This document shows, piece by piece, positions 45,699 to 56,951 of a stretch of DNA of 64,000 nucleotides. The stretch is from assembly GCA_020747065.1 (NCBI GenBank), contig JAGMVK010000027.1, forward strand, positions 558,001-622,000. The letters are read 5' to 3'. The position numbers and the translations under genes are program-made. Each line of letters opens with the position of its first letter. The stretch's first letter is position 1. The notes under the pieces were generated by a model. It was not told the origin of the DNA. It saw nothing but the letters and a program-made list of their open reading frames with translations, and did not search any database. Origin of the DNA: Cadophora sp. MPI-SDFR-AT-0126. Taxonomy: Eukaryota > Ascomycota > Leotiomycetes > Helotiales > Ploettnerulaceae.

Positions 45699-46508
45699 TC
45701 AAACTAACGAGGGTTTCTTCTTGATTCCCAGAGCAGCAGCATGGTCTTTCTTCTTCTTCACTACTCTCTTGAAGCTCGGTGGCGGCATTGTTAGAGCCTC
45801 TTCTTTTGTGATCGCAGGTGCTGGCCCGACTGCTGCATAGTATTCCTCATCATCGATGACCTCTTCCATAGCCTCATGCCGCCTCATGAATGCCTGCCGA
45901 GCAGCCTCTTCATCTTCTCGGTCCTGCCTCTCCCTTTCTTCGTCTATGCTTTCCCGTGCAACTGTGACCTCGACTCCATCCTTTCCCATTCTCTCGTTCC
46001 GTGCATTTCGAGTCCGGATCTCATCCAGGGCATCTGCAACTGCCATCTCTCTCTTCGCATCCAATGTCTTGGTCTCGAGCTCTTGCATAGCATTCTTCTC
46101 TTCCTCCTCTCGCTCCAGCCTGTCGAGACGCTCCTCGTCGCTTTCTTGTTTGCCGGCCCCATTCATTCGCCACGGCTCCGTGTTTCTCTTTGCCCCTCTT
46201 TCACACTCGTAGTCCATATTCTTGGGGTCTGTTTTGAAGGTGATTTCTCCAGAACATCTCGTACATCGAATGTAAAACCGGTAGATTGGTATGGAGTAGT
46301 ATTTCTCGTCGGTGGTCTCTTTGCGCGCATTGAACTTTCGACCTTTGTAGATGTACTCTCCGCAGGCTGTGCACTTCATGGGGAACGGTGCCATCAGTCG
46401 AACTGTTTGAACTTTCGGACCAGCTCCTTTGGGAGCGCGAGATCTTGTAATCTTCGAAGGGTCGAAGTCGGGAGGGTAGTACTTGGTAAGGACCTTTCGT
46501 TCAGACAT
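45699..46508 (-). CDS. YJU2: Splicing factor Yju2/Cwf16 (CCDC94 family)
   Basis: Single exon, 269 residues, the usual length. The N-terminus MSERKVLTKYYPPDFDPSKI is the hallmark of the family. It inserts into the spliceosome core near the branch helix. A zinc site is formed by Cys46/Cys49 and Cys82/Cys85 (CTAC, CTRC). The C-terminal half is a charged coiled coil followed by a Lys-rich tail (KRVVKKKKDH). It promotes the first transesterification step with the NineTeen complex in the nucleus. It is divergent from the Apc6 gene with a 461-bp shared promoter. There are no signs of damage. Very confident. Confidence 0.95.
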   Translation of the reverse strand: MSERKVLTKYYPPDFDPSKITRSRAPKGAGPKVQTVRLMAPFPMKCTACGEYIYKGRKFNARKETTDEKYYSIPIYRFYIRCTRCSGEITFKTDPKNMDYECERGAKRNTEPWRMNGAGKQESDEERLDRLEREEEEKNAMQELETKTLDAKREMAVADALDEIRTRNARNERMGKDGVEVTVARESIDEERERQDREDEEAARQAFMRRHEAMEEVIDDEEYYAAVGPAPAITKEEALTMPPPSFKRVVKKKKDHAAALGIKKKPSLV

Positions 46509-46969
46509 GGCTGGCGAGAGGTGGTTGTTGGTTCAGGAGCGACGAGTTGCGAGAGAACTGGGTGAAGGATGGTTCTGCGTTGGATGAGCGAAGACAATGT
46601 GACTTCAGTTGGAAGGTCTCTTGGTCGCTGGCGGAGAATAGGTGGTTCGTGGAATATGGAGATTGCTGGTGATGTCTGGGGCTGCTGGTGCTTCGGCGAG
46701 GCGAGGTGAGCACTATCAAATTCCAAGGCTGAATATTTGCACAATCGACGCTAGTTGAAACCTTAATTATGCATCTTATGCCAAGCCAATGCCCTCAGCC
46801 TCGCGTCTCCCAGAAGTTCCCCTCGACGCGACTTCCAAACAAAACATTCAGAACAACACAGGACCGAATTCTCTTGGAGTTGGACCGTCAAAGCTTCCAC
46901 TGAAGCAAAACACTCTTGCACACGGATTCATGAAGTGACGAACGATCTGCGAATGCGCTCAAAGCAACA
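46509..46969. promoter_or_regulatory. Divergent promoter of YJU2 and APC6 genes
   Basis: 461 bp between the two start codons. No separate gene is seen. Confidence 0.5.
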
Positions 46970-48880
46970 ATGGAGAAGTTCTTGCGGGATTGGCGCCAGG
47001 ATGCTCTGAACAAGCACCAGTACGACTCGGCCATCTTCATAGGTGACAAGCTGCTGGCATTGACCCGTGGGCTCCTCTCATTTGTGTCAGACGTCTGGGC
47101 ATGCTGATACTTCGCAGAAAATGACAAAGATGCCTTTTGGCTCGCCCAGGTTCACTTCTCTACTGGCAACTACACTCGAGCCCAAAGCTTCCTCTCTAAA
47201 CAAGACCTAGTCGCACGAAATCCATCCTGCCGGTATCTTGCTGGGCACTGTTTGATTAAGCAAAACAGATTCGAAGAAGCACTTAATGTCCTCGGCGAGA
47301 AGAACCCCACCCACCTCATCACAGCTGTCAGTAACAGCAGGCGGAAGATACAACATACGAACGGACACCACAGAGCGGGATCGAAAGCACTGGGACGTGG
47401 AGATAGACACGACCGAAGAGATGAGGGAGCCCAAGATGAAGCGGCCAACATACGGTTCGAGGCAGCAATGTGCTTCCTCCGTGGACTCTGTTACGCAAAG
47501 CAGAATGCCTTCGATCGCGCAAAAGAATGCTACAAAGATGCTGTGCGGATTGATGTGCAGTGTTTCGAAGCTTTCGAACAGCTGATGAAGAATTGTTTGA
47601 TGTCGCCGGATGAGGAATGGCAGTTTCTGGACTCGCTGGACTTTGATGCCATTTCTGTAACGGAGGACCTTTCCTCTTCTCAAGAGGCTGCAGAATTCAC
47701 AAAAATGCTATACACGACTAGGTTATCGAAATACAAAAATCCTACTGCCTTTTCAACGGCGACTGAAACTCTCTCAACACATTACAATCTTTCCAACAAT
47801 CCCGACCTTCTGCTTTCGAAAGCTGACCTCCTCTTCACGCAATGCAAGTTCAAAGACGCATTAACAATCACGAATTCTATCCTTCGAGACGACAAATACA
47901 ACTTCAGCATATACCCCCTCCACTTGGCTTGCTTGTACGAGCTCCAGCTGAAGAATGCACTGTTCCTCATCTCCCATGACTTGGCAGATAATCACCCCGA
48001 AGAGCCTTGTACGTGGTTGGCTGTGGGAGTGTATTACCTTGCGACGAACAAAGTAGCGGAAGCTCGAAGATATTTCAGCAAAGCAAGCATGATGGATCCC
48101 CACTTTGGACCTGCGTGGATAGGATTTGCCCATACATTTGCCGCTGAAGGAGAACATGACCAGGCGATATCAGCATATTCAACTGCCGCCCGGCTCTTCA
48201 TGGGCACACATCTGCCTCAACTGTTCCTGGGCATGCAAAATCATATGTTGAACAATATGACTCTCGCCGACGAGTTTCTCAAGACGGCATACGGACTTTG
48301 CACAACCGACCCTTTACTTCTGAATGAAATGGGTGTGGTCTTCTATCACCAGGAACGATTACAGGATGCAGTCGAGAAGTTCAGCGATGCCCTCAGAATT
48401 GCAGATGAGATTGACAGCGACCCGTCGGCTTGGATTTCAACGCGGGCGAATCTTGGTCATGCCTACCGGAGGCTTCATGAATGGGACTTGGCATTCGAGC
48501 AATTTGATGAAGTTCTGAGACTTGGTGGCAAGGATCCCTCTATTTTCTGTGCCAAAGGTTTGGTTCTGATGGAGCAACATCGCCCGTTCGATGCTGTCCT
48601 GGTGTTTCATGAAGCTTTAGCGATTTCACCCCAGGATGCCATTGCCACGGAGCTGCTAAACAAGGCACTAGAAGAAACTGCAGGTGGCGGTCCCGATGGC
48701 GTGGATGAGATTGGTGAGGACGATGAGTTTGAGAGGGAGATCGCGCAAAAGAAGCTTGAGGCATCTCATTTCTTTGCCCGGCGAGGAGAGAAAGGAAAGG
48801 AGAAGTTCAGAGCGAGGTATAGCAGCGGCGTTGGATTGGATGGGAATAGCAGTATCATGGACTTGAGTGATGACGATTGA
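46970..48880 (+). CDS. cut9: Anaphase-promoting complex subunit 6 (Cdc16/Cut9), TPR protein
   Basis: Exons 46970-47066 and 47118-48880 encode 619 residues. The short first exon MEKFLRDWRQDAL is typical of Cut9/Apc6 and the rest is an array of tetratricopeptide repeats. Recognisable units include YKDAVRIDVQCFEAFEQL, EEPCTWLAVGVYYLATNK, FGPAWIGFAHTFAAEGEHD, TDPLLLNEMGVVFYHQER and RANLGHAYRRLHEWDLAFEQF. It is a structural subunit of the cyclosome ubiquitin ligase that drives the metaphase-anaphase transition and binds the small subunit Cdc26/Hcn1. A basic, polar insert at about residues 110-140 interrupts the repeats and may vary between species. The C-terminus is acidic (DLSDDD). Confidence 0.93.
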
Positions 48881-49216
48881 CGATTGGGCATGGCATTGGC
48901 GGTGTACAGCATCATTTGGCGTCTGGGTGAAGGACAAAACATGGTGAGCGATTTACGCCGGAGTCATGGGGCAACAGCATTATATTTGAATGTGTACAAT
49001 GATAATACAGGAGAGTCAACGCTACCAATAAAAACGATATCCAACACGAAACTCAACTTTGACATGCCCTCCTAACGCACAAATGGAGATGTTACCCGTA
49101 CCAAATTCATCTACCGTATACCCTCCCAGACGCCAAAGCTAACGAGTTTACAACATTGTGTCCATTACAAATGTGCTAGAGTCCAAGCGAATCTCCAGAT
49201 TATCCAATTCCTTTCT
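48881..49216. other. Convergent intergenic region, no gene seen
   Basis: 3' flanks only. Confidence 0.45.
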
Positions 49217-49759
49217 TTATACGGTCGTCTCCGCCCTCTTCCCACCCTTGACCCCATACCTCCACCCCATATACCCAACCATCCCCACCACACTTCCTAA
49301 ACCAACACCGCCCACCACACCCCTCCATCCCAAAGCCCTCCTCTGCGTAGCACCAGCCACTCCTCCAGCCAGCATACCAGTATAAGTCCAGTCATCACAC
49401 TCCATCTGTCCCTCATTCTCCAGCAGCCTCCAGCTCCGATCCCGCCATTCGATCTCCTCTCTGCCGCGCATCCGCAGGGGGAGAGCGACGCATAGGACGG
49501 CAAGGCCTGTGAGGGCGCCGGTGGAGGAGGAGCGGAGGAGGGTGCTTGTGAAGGTTGAGGTTATGAGGGAGGGGGAGGGGGAGTTGCGAGGGCGTGGGGT
49601 GAGGATGTTGAAGTGACGCAGGGTGAAGATGGAAGTTCCTATGCTGGCCCCAAGGAGGGAACCGCCCTGGAGGGCGCGGGTGAGGACGTGGAGGGTGAGG
49701 ATGGAGTGGTGGTAAGGTTGGTCTTCGGCGTAGAGGGCGTGTGGCCAGAGGCGGGACAT
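49217..49759 (-). CDS. Conserved small fungal membrane protein, function unknown
   Basis: A 180-residue frame from the Met at 49759 (MSRLWPHALYAEDQPYHHS). An upstream in-frame Met at 49849 gives a basic leader that is less likely. Two to four Gly/Ala-rich hydrophobic stretches (GGSLLGASIGTSIFTL, GALTGLAVLCVALPL, a Gly-rich C-terminal pair) alternate with short polar loops. The pattern resembles small mitochondrial or ER membrane proteins such as the DUF1757 family, but I cannot confirm that family from memory. GC content and codon use in the C-terminal half are skewed towards glycine. Confidence 0.65.
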   Translation of the reverse strand: MSRLWPHALYAEDQPYHHSILTLHVLTRALQGGSLLGASIGTSIFTLRHFNILTPRPRNSPSPSLITSTFTSTLLRSSSTGALTGLAVLCVALPLRMRGREEIEWRDRSWRLLENEGQMECDDWTYTGMLAGGVAGATQRRALGWRGVVGGVGLGSVVGMVGYMGWRYGVKGGKRAETTV

Positions 49760-50980
49760 GGTTGTGGTTGATAAATATATGTGGTGTCTGCGGATGTTTT
49801 TACGCTGCGAGACTCTGTGAACGGTTATGTGGTTTCGAGGCTTCAGCAAAGCTTGCTGTTTGTTACACGGAGTTGAGAAATGTTAATTGAGGGGAGGAAG
49901 GGATGGTTATAGCAAAGGGAAGAGTGTGATTGGAGATTGAAAGCTTGTTATTGAGCTCGGAGGGTTTCTTTCAGCAGCTTCGAAGCTGGCTTTGGGCGGA
50001 CGAGCGGGATGCTTGAACGGGCGGGCATACAAACTATCCGAATGCGACGCGGCTGAAATGTTCAACTATTGTTTCTGACAAGCAGATTTCCACGTCGTCG
50101 TTGGAAATAGAAGCCGTGCTGTTGGATGTAGATATGTTATCCCTGCCACTGGGGACTACAGTGCGACGTGTAGGTCTGGTCTTGTAATTATACGGCCGAG
50201 AACCCAGCATCCAGCCCAGCCTCCTTCTCCTGTACTTATATGATTATGCACGGTAGCATTTGCAGCGAGGAATATCAGCCAAGCTACAATAAGCGAATGC
50301 GAGACAGATGATACTGATGGTAACAGAGGTTTTTGGTGTTCGAAATACATCTTCTTATTCTATCGCCTTTTTCCAGAGCTTCCGCAGAGTTGTCATTCTG
50401 TTCAGTACCATTTTCCATGGTCCATTAGTATCTGTCGCGGCACCATTCGGAACAGTCGATGTTGCATGTTTCCATTCGACACTGATGTTACTTTCTTTAT
50501 TCCTATATCTTGTCGAGGGCTCAAGTCTCGTTGTCTCGTTAAGGCAGATTTACCGTCTCCTCTCGTTGTTGAAAGGAACGACCATTGTAATGTGGACGCT
50601 AGAATGGAAAAGCCACATGGCAAAGCAGTCTTCATGTTGACTTGCTGCTGGCCTTATCGACTTGACTCCAACTTCAATGGTGCGAGAATATCCCAGCCGG
50701 CCAATTATTTGACTGCCCACATTGCCCACATTCAAGCTCAATCAGGTCCGGTTACGGGGGCCGAAGCCGAGGATGCGGAGGGTAGGACAGCACCCCACAT
50801 TACTGCTATCGCTGGCTGAAGTGCTCTTCATAGCTATGCAAGCCAATGGGATAGGACGGTAAAAAAAGCACCTGAATAAGTACATCATGGCAGCCTTTTC
50901 CTGTTCCTCCCACTCTCGTCTTCATCTGCCATTTTCTTCCTCCTTCATCAGCATTGTCCTAGGTCCATTCAATTGCAAAC
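49760..50980. other. Divergent intergenic region, no gene seen
   Basis: About 1.2 kb with several unsupported frames, including the promoter of the acetoacetyl-CoA synthetase gene. Confidence 0.5.
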
Positions 50981-53324
50981 ATGGATTCCTCTGAAATCCC
51001 TAGAAAGCTCTGGGAGCATCCCAATCCACAAATTACGGAAATGTACCGGTTGATGCAAGAGATAAATCAAAAGCACAATTTGAAGTTGAAGGTTGGACCC
51101 CTGTCCTGATCTTCGTTCCTGTCTAACATCCATTCACAGACATTCTGGGAGCTATACCAATACTCAATCAAAAACCGAGCACAGTTCTGGGACCAGGCAT
51201 TTCACTTCCTTGACATCATACACGATGGCTCGTACGAAAGAGTAGTAGATGAATCTGCACGGATCGACTCCGTACCAATATGGTTCAAAGGTGTGCACTT
51301 GAACTTTGCTGAGAATCTCCTCTATTCGAGAGAACCCGGTGCGCTATCGTCGAAGCCGGGTAAAGCTGGTAAGGAAGACAATAAAGTTGCTGTAACTGAA
51401 GTCAGAGAGGGCTATACTGAGGTGCGAGATGTCACCTGGGGACAACTGAGAAAGGAGGTGTCAGTTCTAGCAGATGCCATGAAAGCACATGGAGTGAGGA
51501 AGGGTGACAGAGTAGTTGTCGTTGCAAGCAATTCGGTGGACACCCTGAAGGTATTTTTTGCTGTTACGACACTTGGTGGACTTTTCAGTAGCAGCTCGAC
51601 AGATATGGGAGTTCAAGGTGTACTGCAGAGAGCTCTGCAGGTTGCTCCCAAGGTATGGATGATTCCTCCATCTTTGCCCCATGGTCTGACTTTGGCAGTA
51701 CATCTTCATGGACGACTTCGCCATATATAATGGCAAGAAAGTAGATCTGCGGGATAAGATGAAGCACATTGTGGACGGGATGAAGAATATTTCGGAATTT
51801 CAGGGAATGGTTTCCATGCCTCGCTTCAAAGATCCTGTCGATATCAGCAAGGTTCCGAGAACGGAAACTCTCGCATCGTTCGTGTCTAAAGCCACCGGAA
51901 AGGCTCCAAAGTTTGAGCCCACGGCTTTCCACGATCCATTCTTCATTGCGTACTCCTCAGGAACAACAGGAAATCCAAAATGTATCGTCCATTCTGTTGG
52001 AGGTTGTATTCTGTCATCAGCCAAAGAGGGCAAACTGCACGGCCAGATCAACGAAAAGAGCGTCGTACTGCAATATACCACCACGGGCTGGATCATGTAC
52101 TTCAGTTCCGTCATGAATCTCCTCGGTGGTGCACGAGTTATTCTGTATGATGGCAGTCCCTTCCAACCAGACCTCAAAACATTCGTCCGAATGGTTGGCG
52201 AGCAGAAAGTTACGATGTTGGGAACAAGTCCGAGATGGATGCACGAGATGCAGAAGAATGGCATCGCGCCGAAGGAAGTGGCGGATCTGAGTTCTTTGGA
52301 ACTCGTGACGAGTACGGGGATGGTCTTGAGTGATCAGTTGTTTGAGTGGTTCTACGATGTGGGCTTTCCAGCTCATGTACAATTGGGGAATATTTCTGGT
52401 GGCACAGACTTGGTATGATGTCCTTCACGTGAACTGGTATCTAGGTAACTGTGGTATACTAATTGGTCACCAGGCTGGTTGCTTTGGCGGGGTAAATTCA
52501 GTCCAAGCCTCTCCCGAGACTCCCTTCTTGCTAACAACTTAGGAAAATCCATTGACACCAGTCTACGTCGGTGGCACCCAAGGTCCCAGTCTCGGGACCC
52601 CCGTCGAAGTCTACGACTCCCTCATCGAAGGCGGAAGAGGCGTTCCCGGCGCTCCAGTTCCCCACGGCACACCCGGCGAACTAGTCGCCCCCGCCGCCTT
52701 TCCCAACATGCCCGTCTACCTCTGGAACGATCCCGACGGGTCTCGCTACTTCGGAGCCTACTTCGAGAAATACGACAACGTCTGGACACACGGAGACTTC
52801 GTCATGTTTCATCCTGTCACGAAAAATCTGATGTTTCTAGGTCGCGCAGATGGAGTCTTGAATCCGAGCGGGGTGCGCTTTGGAAGTGCGGAGATCTACT
52901 CGATTATCGAGGAGAAGTTCCCGCAGGTTGCGGATAGCATCTGTGTTGGGCAGAGAAGACCGACTGATAGCGATGAGAGCGTGATGCTATTCTTACTGAT
53001 GAAGCCAGGGCGTAAATTCACCACTGCGCTGGTAAATGATGTCAAGACGGCGATTAGGAAGGGATTGAGCGCGAGGCATGTCCCGAAATATGTTTTTGAG
53101 ACTCCAGATATACCGGTAAGTGCATCCCATACCGTTACTCTCCATGTCACTAACTTTGAACTCAGACGACTGTGAATCTGAAGAAGGTCGAATTGCCTGT
53201 GAAGCAGATCGTGTCTGGGAAGATCATTAAGCCAAGCGGGACGCTCTTGAATCCTCAATCTCTAGAGTATTACTATCAGTTCGCGAAGGTAGAGGAGTTG
53301 ATCGAGACGAAGAGTAGATTGTAG
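50981..53324 (+). CDS. Acetoacetyl-CoA synthetase (acetoacetate-CoA ligase)
   Basis: Six exons, 50981-51091, 51140-51652, 51699-52412, 52474-52491, 52543-53115 and 53166-53324, give 695 residues. The fourth exon is only 18 bp (AGCFGG) and is required to rebuild the family motif SGGTDLAGCFG. Adenylate-forming signatures: the N-terminal WFKGVHLNFAENLLY, the P-loop YSSGTTGNPKCIVHS, TTTGWIMY, the A8-like GRADGVLNPSGVRFG, and the C-terminal GKIIKPSGTL region carrying the catalytic Lys. It activates acetoacetate with ATP to acetoacetyl-CoA in the cytosol, feeding sterol and lipid synthesis and amino-acid or ketone-body use. It is probably a housekeeping gene. It sits 3.6 kb from the second polyketide locus (54.2-63.5 kb), so a role in starter supply is conceivable but unsupported. 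Confidence 0.94.
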
Positions 53325-54241
53325 GATAAATACAAAGATATTAAATGCTAAACTAATTTATATCTTAAACAAGCGGCCCTAAGTGAATCTATTGGGAATA
53401 ATGACAGAACGGACACGATTACTCTTGAGTAAATACAATAGGTAATCAGTATTTGTTTCCTCTGTTTCTCGTACACACACACCTCTTGGCTGAAATCTTC
53501 ATGCTATTGACCGGGATGTCAAATTTCTGGCAACTCAAGTTAAGTTTAGATCGTTTGGAAGGAGGAACATTGGGGCTCACATTGATTATGCATGTAGCGG
53601 TGTTGGATATGGTGTTCAGAATCCTTTGGGTATATCTGAGGGTTGTTCATCACCCTCTCTCTGCTTTAGCCATGAGGAGATACTACGTTCACCCTGGGTA
53701 TACATTATTCGTTTCAATCTGCGTATTAATTGAAATGGGCTTGGCGGGAACTATATCTTCAATTCGGCGCATCAGCATTCGCTGGAGTTTTCTCCTTGCA
53801 TGTTCTTCCTCATGATCTCCAGCACGGCAACAAATGCTGTTCTGTATGGCCGCGGGTCTTTCTCCTCAGTGTATGTCTAGTCGATTTCTACGATTGCAAT
53901 CTCGGCATTTCTATGGTTTGCTGGATTGCTTGACCAGCGATTTGCTATGCTGGGAAGAAATCTTCTCGTGTTGTATCGAACTCGCCCTGAGTGGCAGTTC
54001 AATATTGATTATGGAGCTTGTTTGAGCTTGGCGTTCTTTTTAGTAGACTAATTGCAACATTGTTCTGGTATGGGCACATGTATGATTCTTTTAGAACAAC
54101 TGTACCGGCTTGGACGGGTGTCTTTGGTTAATGATGGGCCTTTTTGAGATTATTAATCATTGGGAATACTGTAGAAGACAGGCGGGAGGAACGTTGTCAA
54201 TGCGAGATAGATGCTGCCTGCTGTGATCCTTAAGTTTGAGT
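53325..54241. other. Convergent intergenic region, no gene seen
   Basis: AT-rich sequence with unsupported frames of up to 120 codons. Confidence 0.5.
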
Positions 54242-55987
54242 TCAGTCCGATATTCTATTTCTACATACATTCAAATACTCATCAGAGCACCCTAAACAAA
54301 ACATCCCATAACAAGGCCTATACGCTCCGCCTTTCTCATCCAAACCACTACCTTCCATCGAATTACTTCTTTCTAATGAAATTTCACTCCTTCCTTCCTG
54401 CAATACTTTCTTCTGCGTCTTAGCCATCTGTGCCAAAATCTGCTTCACCTCCTGAACATACACACCCTTCTTCCTAATCCTCTCTCCATACCTATAAAAC
54501 AAAAACGGCAACGGCACACAAACTAACGCCAGCACAGCCGGAACACTACTCGCCCAATGAATCCCCAGCTTAGCATACATAGCCTTAGTAAACAGCGGAA
54601 AGCTAGCACCGAAGAAACTCCTCAATGCCGCATTAGCAGCCAGAGCAGACGCTGCGTAGATGAGATACGTATCGACGAGATAGTTGATGATGCTTAGGAA
54701 AATAAGAACCATTCCGAATCCAAAAGGTACGGTGCCCGCTATGCAGATCAGTGGGTTTAGAGAAGGGGAGTTCGTCCATGCGAACCAGAATAGTCCTATT
54801 GGTGTCGCTACTCCCCCTATCATGCAAGGCACTAAGCGAGCCTCGGGTGGTGCTTTGCCATTTGGAGACGCGGCTGCTGTTCGGGCGTACTGTCTGCCTT
54901 GGAAGAACAGGAATATCAAAGCGAGTAGCATCCCCACGGCTATACCCAGAAACGGAAGACCAGCGACCCCAGGACTGAGACCATAGCCCTCTCCAAAAAC
55001 AATAGGATACGCAGCGAACATCATATACATAGTCCCGAAGACAATAGCCATATACACGGAGAGAAGCGAGACGATCGGTTCCGCGAAGAGGAGTTTCCAG
55101 GGGCGCAAAAGGGCTGTGGAGATAGTTTTCTTAAACGTCTGCTTCCCTCGAAGATGGTCCATCTTACTGATATATTGTCGCCCGGTCTTGACGGACATCT
55201 TAGCTGCTCGATATCGCAGAAGATAAGGCGCATATGTCTCCGGTACGCACATGTAGAAAAGCGTCCACATCAACGCACTAAACCCCGTAATCAACGTCCC
55301 AATGCCCCTCCATCCCGCCGACTGCCCCAGAAATCCTCCCGCAATAGGCCCAATGACCGGTCCTAAAAACGGCGCAGAAGAGAAAATACTACTTGGTAAC
55401 CCTCTCTCAGCAGCGGAGAACATATCTGCTATCATACCCCCCGTGTTGGTGAGTGTAGCCGAGCCGAAAGCTCCAGCGAGAAAACGGAAGATTATGAGTT
55501 GGGAGATGCTGGTGGAGAGGACGGCGCCGACGTTGAAGATTACGAATAAGCCGTATGCGAGTACAAAGACGCTTCTGCGGCCGTAGAGCTCGGAAAGTGG
55601 TGCCCAGAGGAGAGGACCGACTGCGAAACCGAAGACAAAAAGGGACACGCCGAGTAAGGCTACGGGTGCGGGGACGGAGAACTGGGCTTCGATGGAGGTG
55701 AGACCGCCAGTGTAGGCGGAGGAAGAAAAGGCCATTGTAAGTGTTGAGAATGCGGATATGGCTGTTACGAGCCATTTGGTGGTGGGGGGGAAGTTTATAG
55801 GGTTTCGTGGGTCCGATGGAAGCCAGTCGATCTGGTGCATGTTTGTAGCTGTACCATAACCGACATAATTGTGTTCTAGTATTTGTGGTGTGATGAGAGT
55901 TGCGTCTCTTACTATTCGCCAGTGCGAGAATTTGGTTGCCTCTTGCAACTTTTCGTCTTGCTCGTCTTGCTCGTCTTGGGGGCCCAT
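54242..55987 (-). CDS. MFS drug:H+ antiporter, DHA1-type
   Basis: Single exon, 581 residues, about 12 membrane helices after a polar N-terminus of about 70 residues (DWLPSDPRNPINFPPTTKW, the usual fungal DHA1 entry). Signature motifs: LLWAPLSELYGRRSVF (motif A after TM2), FRFLAGAFGSATLTNTGG (TM4), and GPVIGPIAGGFLGQSAGWR (the antiporter motif C of TM5). The central loop carries TFKKTISTALLRPWKLLFAEP. It is a plasma-membrane exporter of small organic compounds. It is the nearest gene to the non-reducing PKS, 964 bp away on the same strand, so export of that product is a reasonable inference. The C-terminal tail after TM12 is long and ends in a Cys/Tyr-rich stretch. Confidence 0.93.
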   Translation of the reverse strand: MGPQDEQDEQDEKLQEATKFSHWRIVRDATLITPQILEHNYVGYGTATNMHQIDWLPSDPRNPINFPPTTKWLVTAISAFSTLTMAFSSSAYTGGLTSIEAQFSVPAPVALLGVSLFVFGFAVGPLLWAPLSELYGRRSVFVLAYGLFVIFNVGAVLSTSISQLIIFRFLAGAFGSATLTNTGGMIADMFSAAERGLPSSIFSSAPFLGPVIGPIAGGFLGQSAGWRGIGTLITGFSALMWTLFYMCVPETYAPYLLRYRAAKMSVKTGRQYISKMDHLRGKQTFKKTISTALLRPWKLLFAEPIVSLLSVYMAIVFGTMYMMFAAYPIVFGEGYGLSPGVAGLPFLGIAVGMLLALIFLFFQGRQYARTAAASPNGKAPPEARLVPCMIGGVATPIGLFWFAWTNSPSLNPLICIAGTVPFGFGMVLIFLSIINYLVDTYLIYAASALAANAALRSFFGASFPLFTKAMYAKLGIHWASSVPAVLALVCVPLPFLFYRYGERIRKKGVYVQEVKQILAQMAKTQKKVLQEGRSEISLERSNSMEGSGLDEKGGAYRPCYGMFCLGCSDEYLNVCRNRISD

Positions 55988-56951
55988 TGTGAATTTCGAG
56001 AGGGAAGGAAATGCCCGGTTGAGCTTGAGAGGTAGTGGCCAATAATCCCTCCCTCAAAAACCTGTTGTGGCAAGATTGAAGACCCAAAGTTGAGAATACA
56101 ATTTGCTCATACGAAGCAGGACTGCTAAAGAAGGAAGTCGAAGAACAACACAACTAGGTCGACGATCGGCTCCCACAATGCAGCTAAGCCTTTTTTAGCA
56201 AAAGTAAGGCATACACTTGCAGAAAATCATTCCACAACTGTCGTCCAAAACGTCAAAAGATTCCAAAATACAATTCCCTAGAAGCGGATATGGCGCGAGA
56301 CTGTGGTTTGGGATCTCGCTAAAGTCCCGAAGTTATGCCATCTAAGGATCAGACAAGTATGGCGCGAGACTGTGGTTTGGGATCTCGCGAAAGCCCCTAA
56401 GTTATGCCATCTGAAGATCAGACAAGTCAGATTAAACTTTAATTCTGTTTCGGCAGGAGGTCAAACATGTTTTATTCCATGTCTGTAGTGCATGATACGT
56501 GGGGTGGCTTCAAACTTATTAGAAGTATTAATATTTGTAATCATCGCTTTCTCGACGGACAGGTATCGTGTGTGAAAGAATGGGCAATGTTGTACGAAGG
56601 AGTTTTAATAGACATGCAGATACTTTGGAGGTTTCTAGGTCGATCATCGATGAAGAGTCAATACTGTACATTGTTCTGCTTAAGGTGAAAGATTGAAGTC
56701 ATGGTACTAAAGGTTGATTCAACAGGCACTGTGCAAAAGTGGAAATATTTCTGACAGCAGATTCATCGGGTGAGTTCGTTAGGCGGGATATCAACATATC
56801 AATACTTGCACCACACGCAGACAATCTTGAAATTATGAGGACAGAAAGTGCGTTCTATATTTTCAACAGTCATAAATAACATCTAGACGCCCAAAATCTG
56901 CCAAGATTCAAGCCCTTCTCTAAGACGAAGTCCAGCTCCAAATCCAGGCAT
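55988..56951. promoter_or_regulatory. Region between the MFS gene and NR-PKS 3' end
   Basis: Holds the MFS promoter and the duplicated element listed separately. No gene is seen. Confidence 0.45.
56291..56428. repeat. Tandem duplication of a 69-bp element containing an inverted repeat
   Basis: Copies at 56291-56359 and 56360-56428 differ at only a handful of positions. Each contains GCGAGA-N13-TCTCGC (arms at 56295-56300/56314-56319 and 56364-56369/56383-56388). In the second copy the arms extend to CGCGAGA/TCTCGCG. The array starts about 300 bp upstream of the MFS exporter start codon. Confidence 0.9.

Noticed and set aside
45876..46565. 229-codon plus-strand frame opposite YJU2
   Set aside because: It mirrors the highly charged YJU2 coding sequence and has no family signal.
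55407..56153. 248-codon minus-strand frame overlapping the start of the MFS gene
   Set aside because: Arg/Leu-rich shadow frame. The true frame has all transporter motifs.
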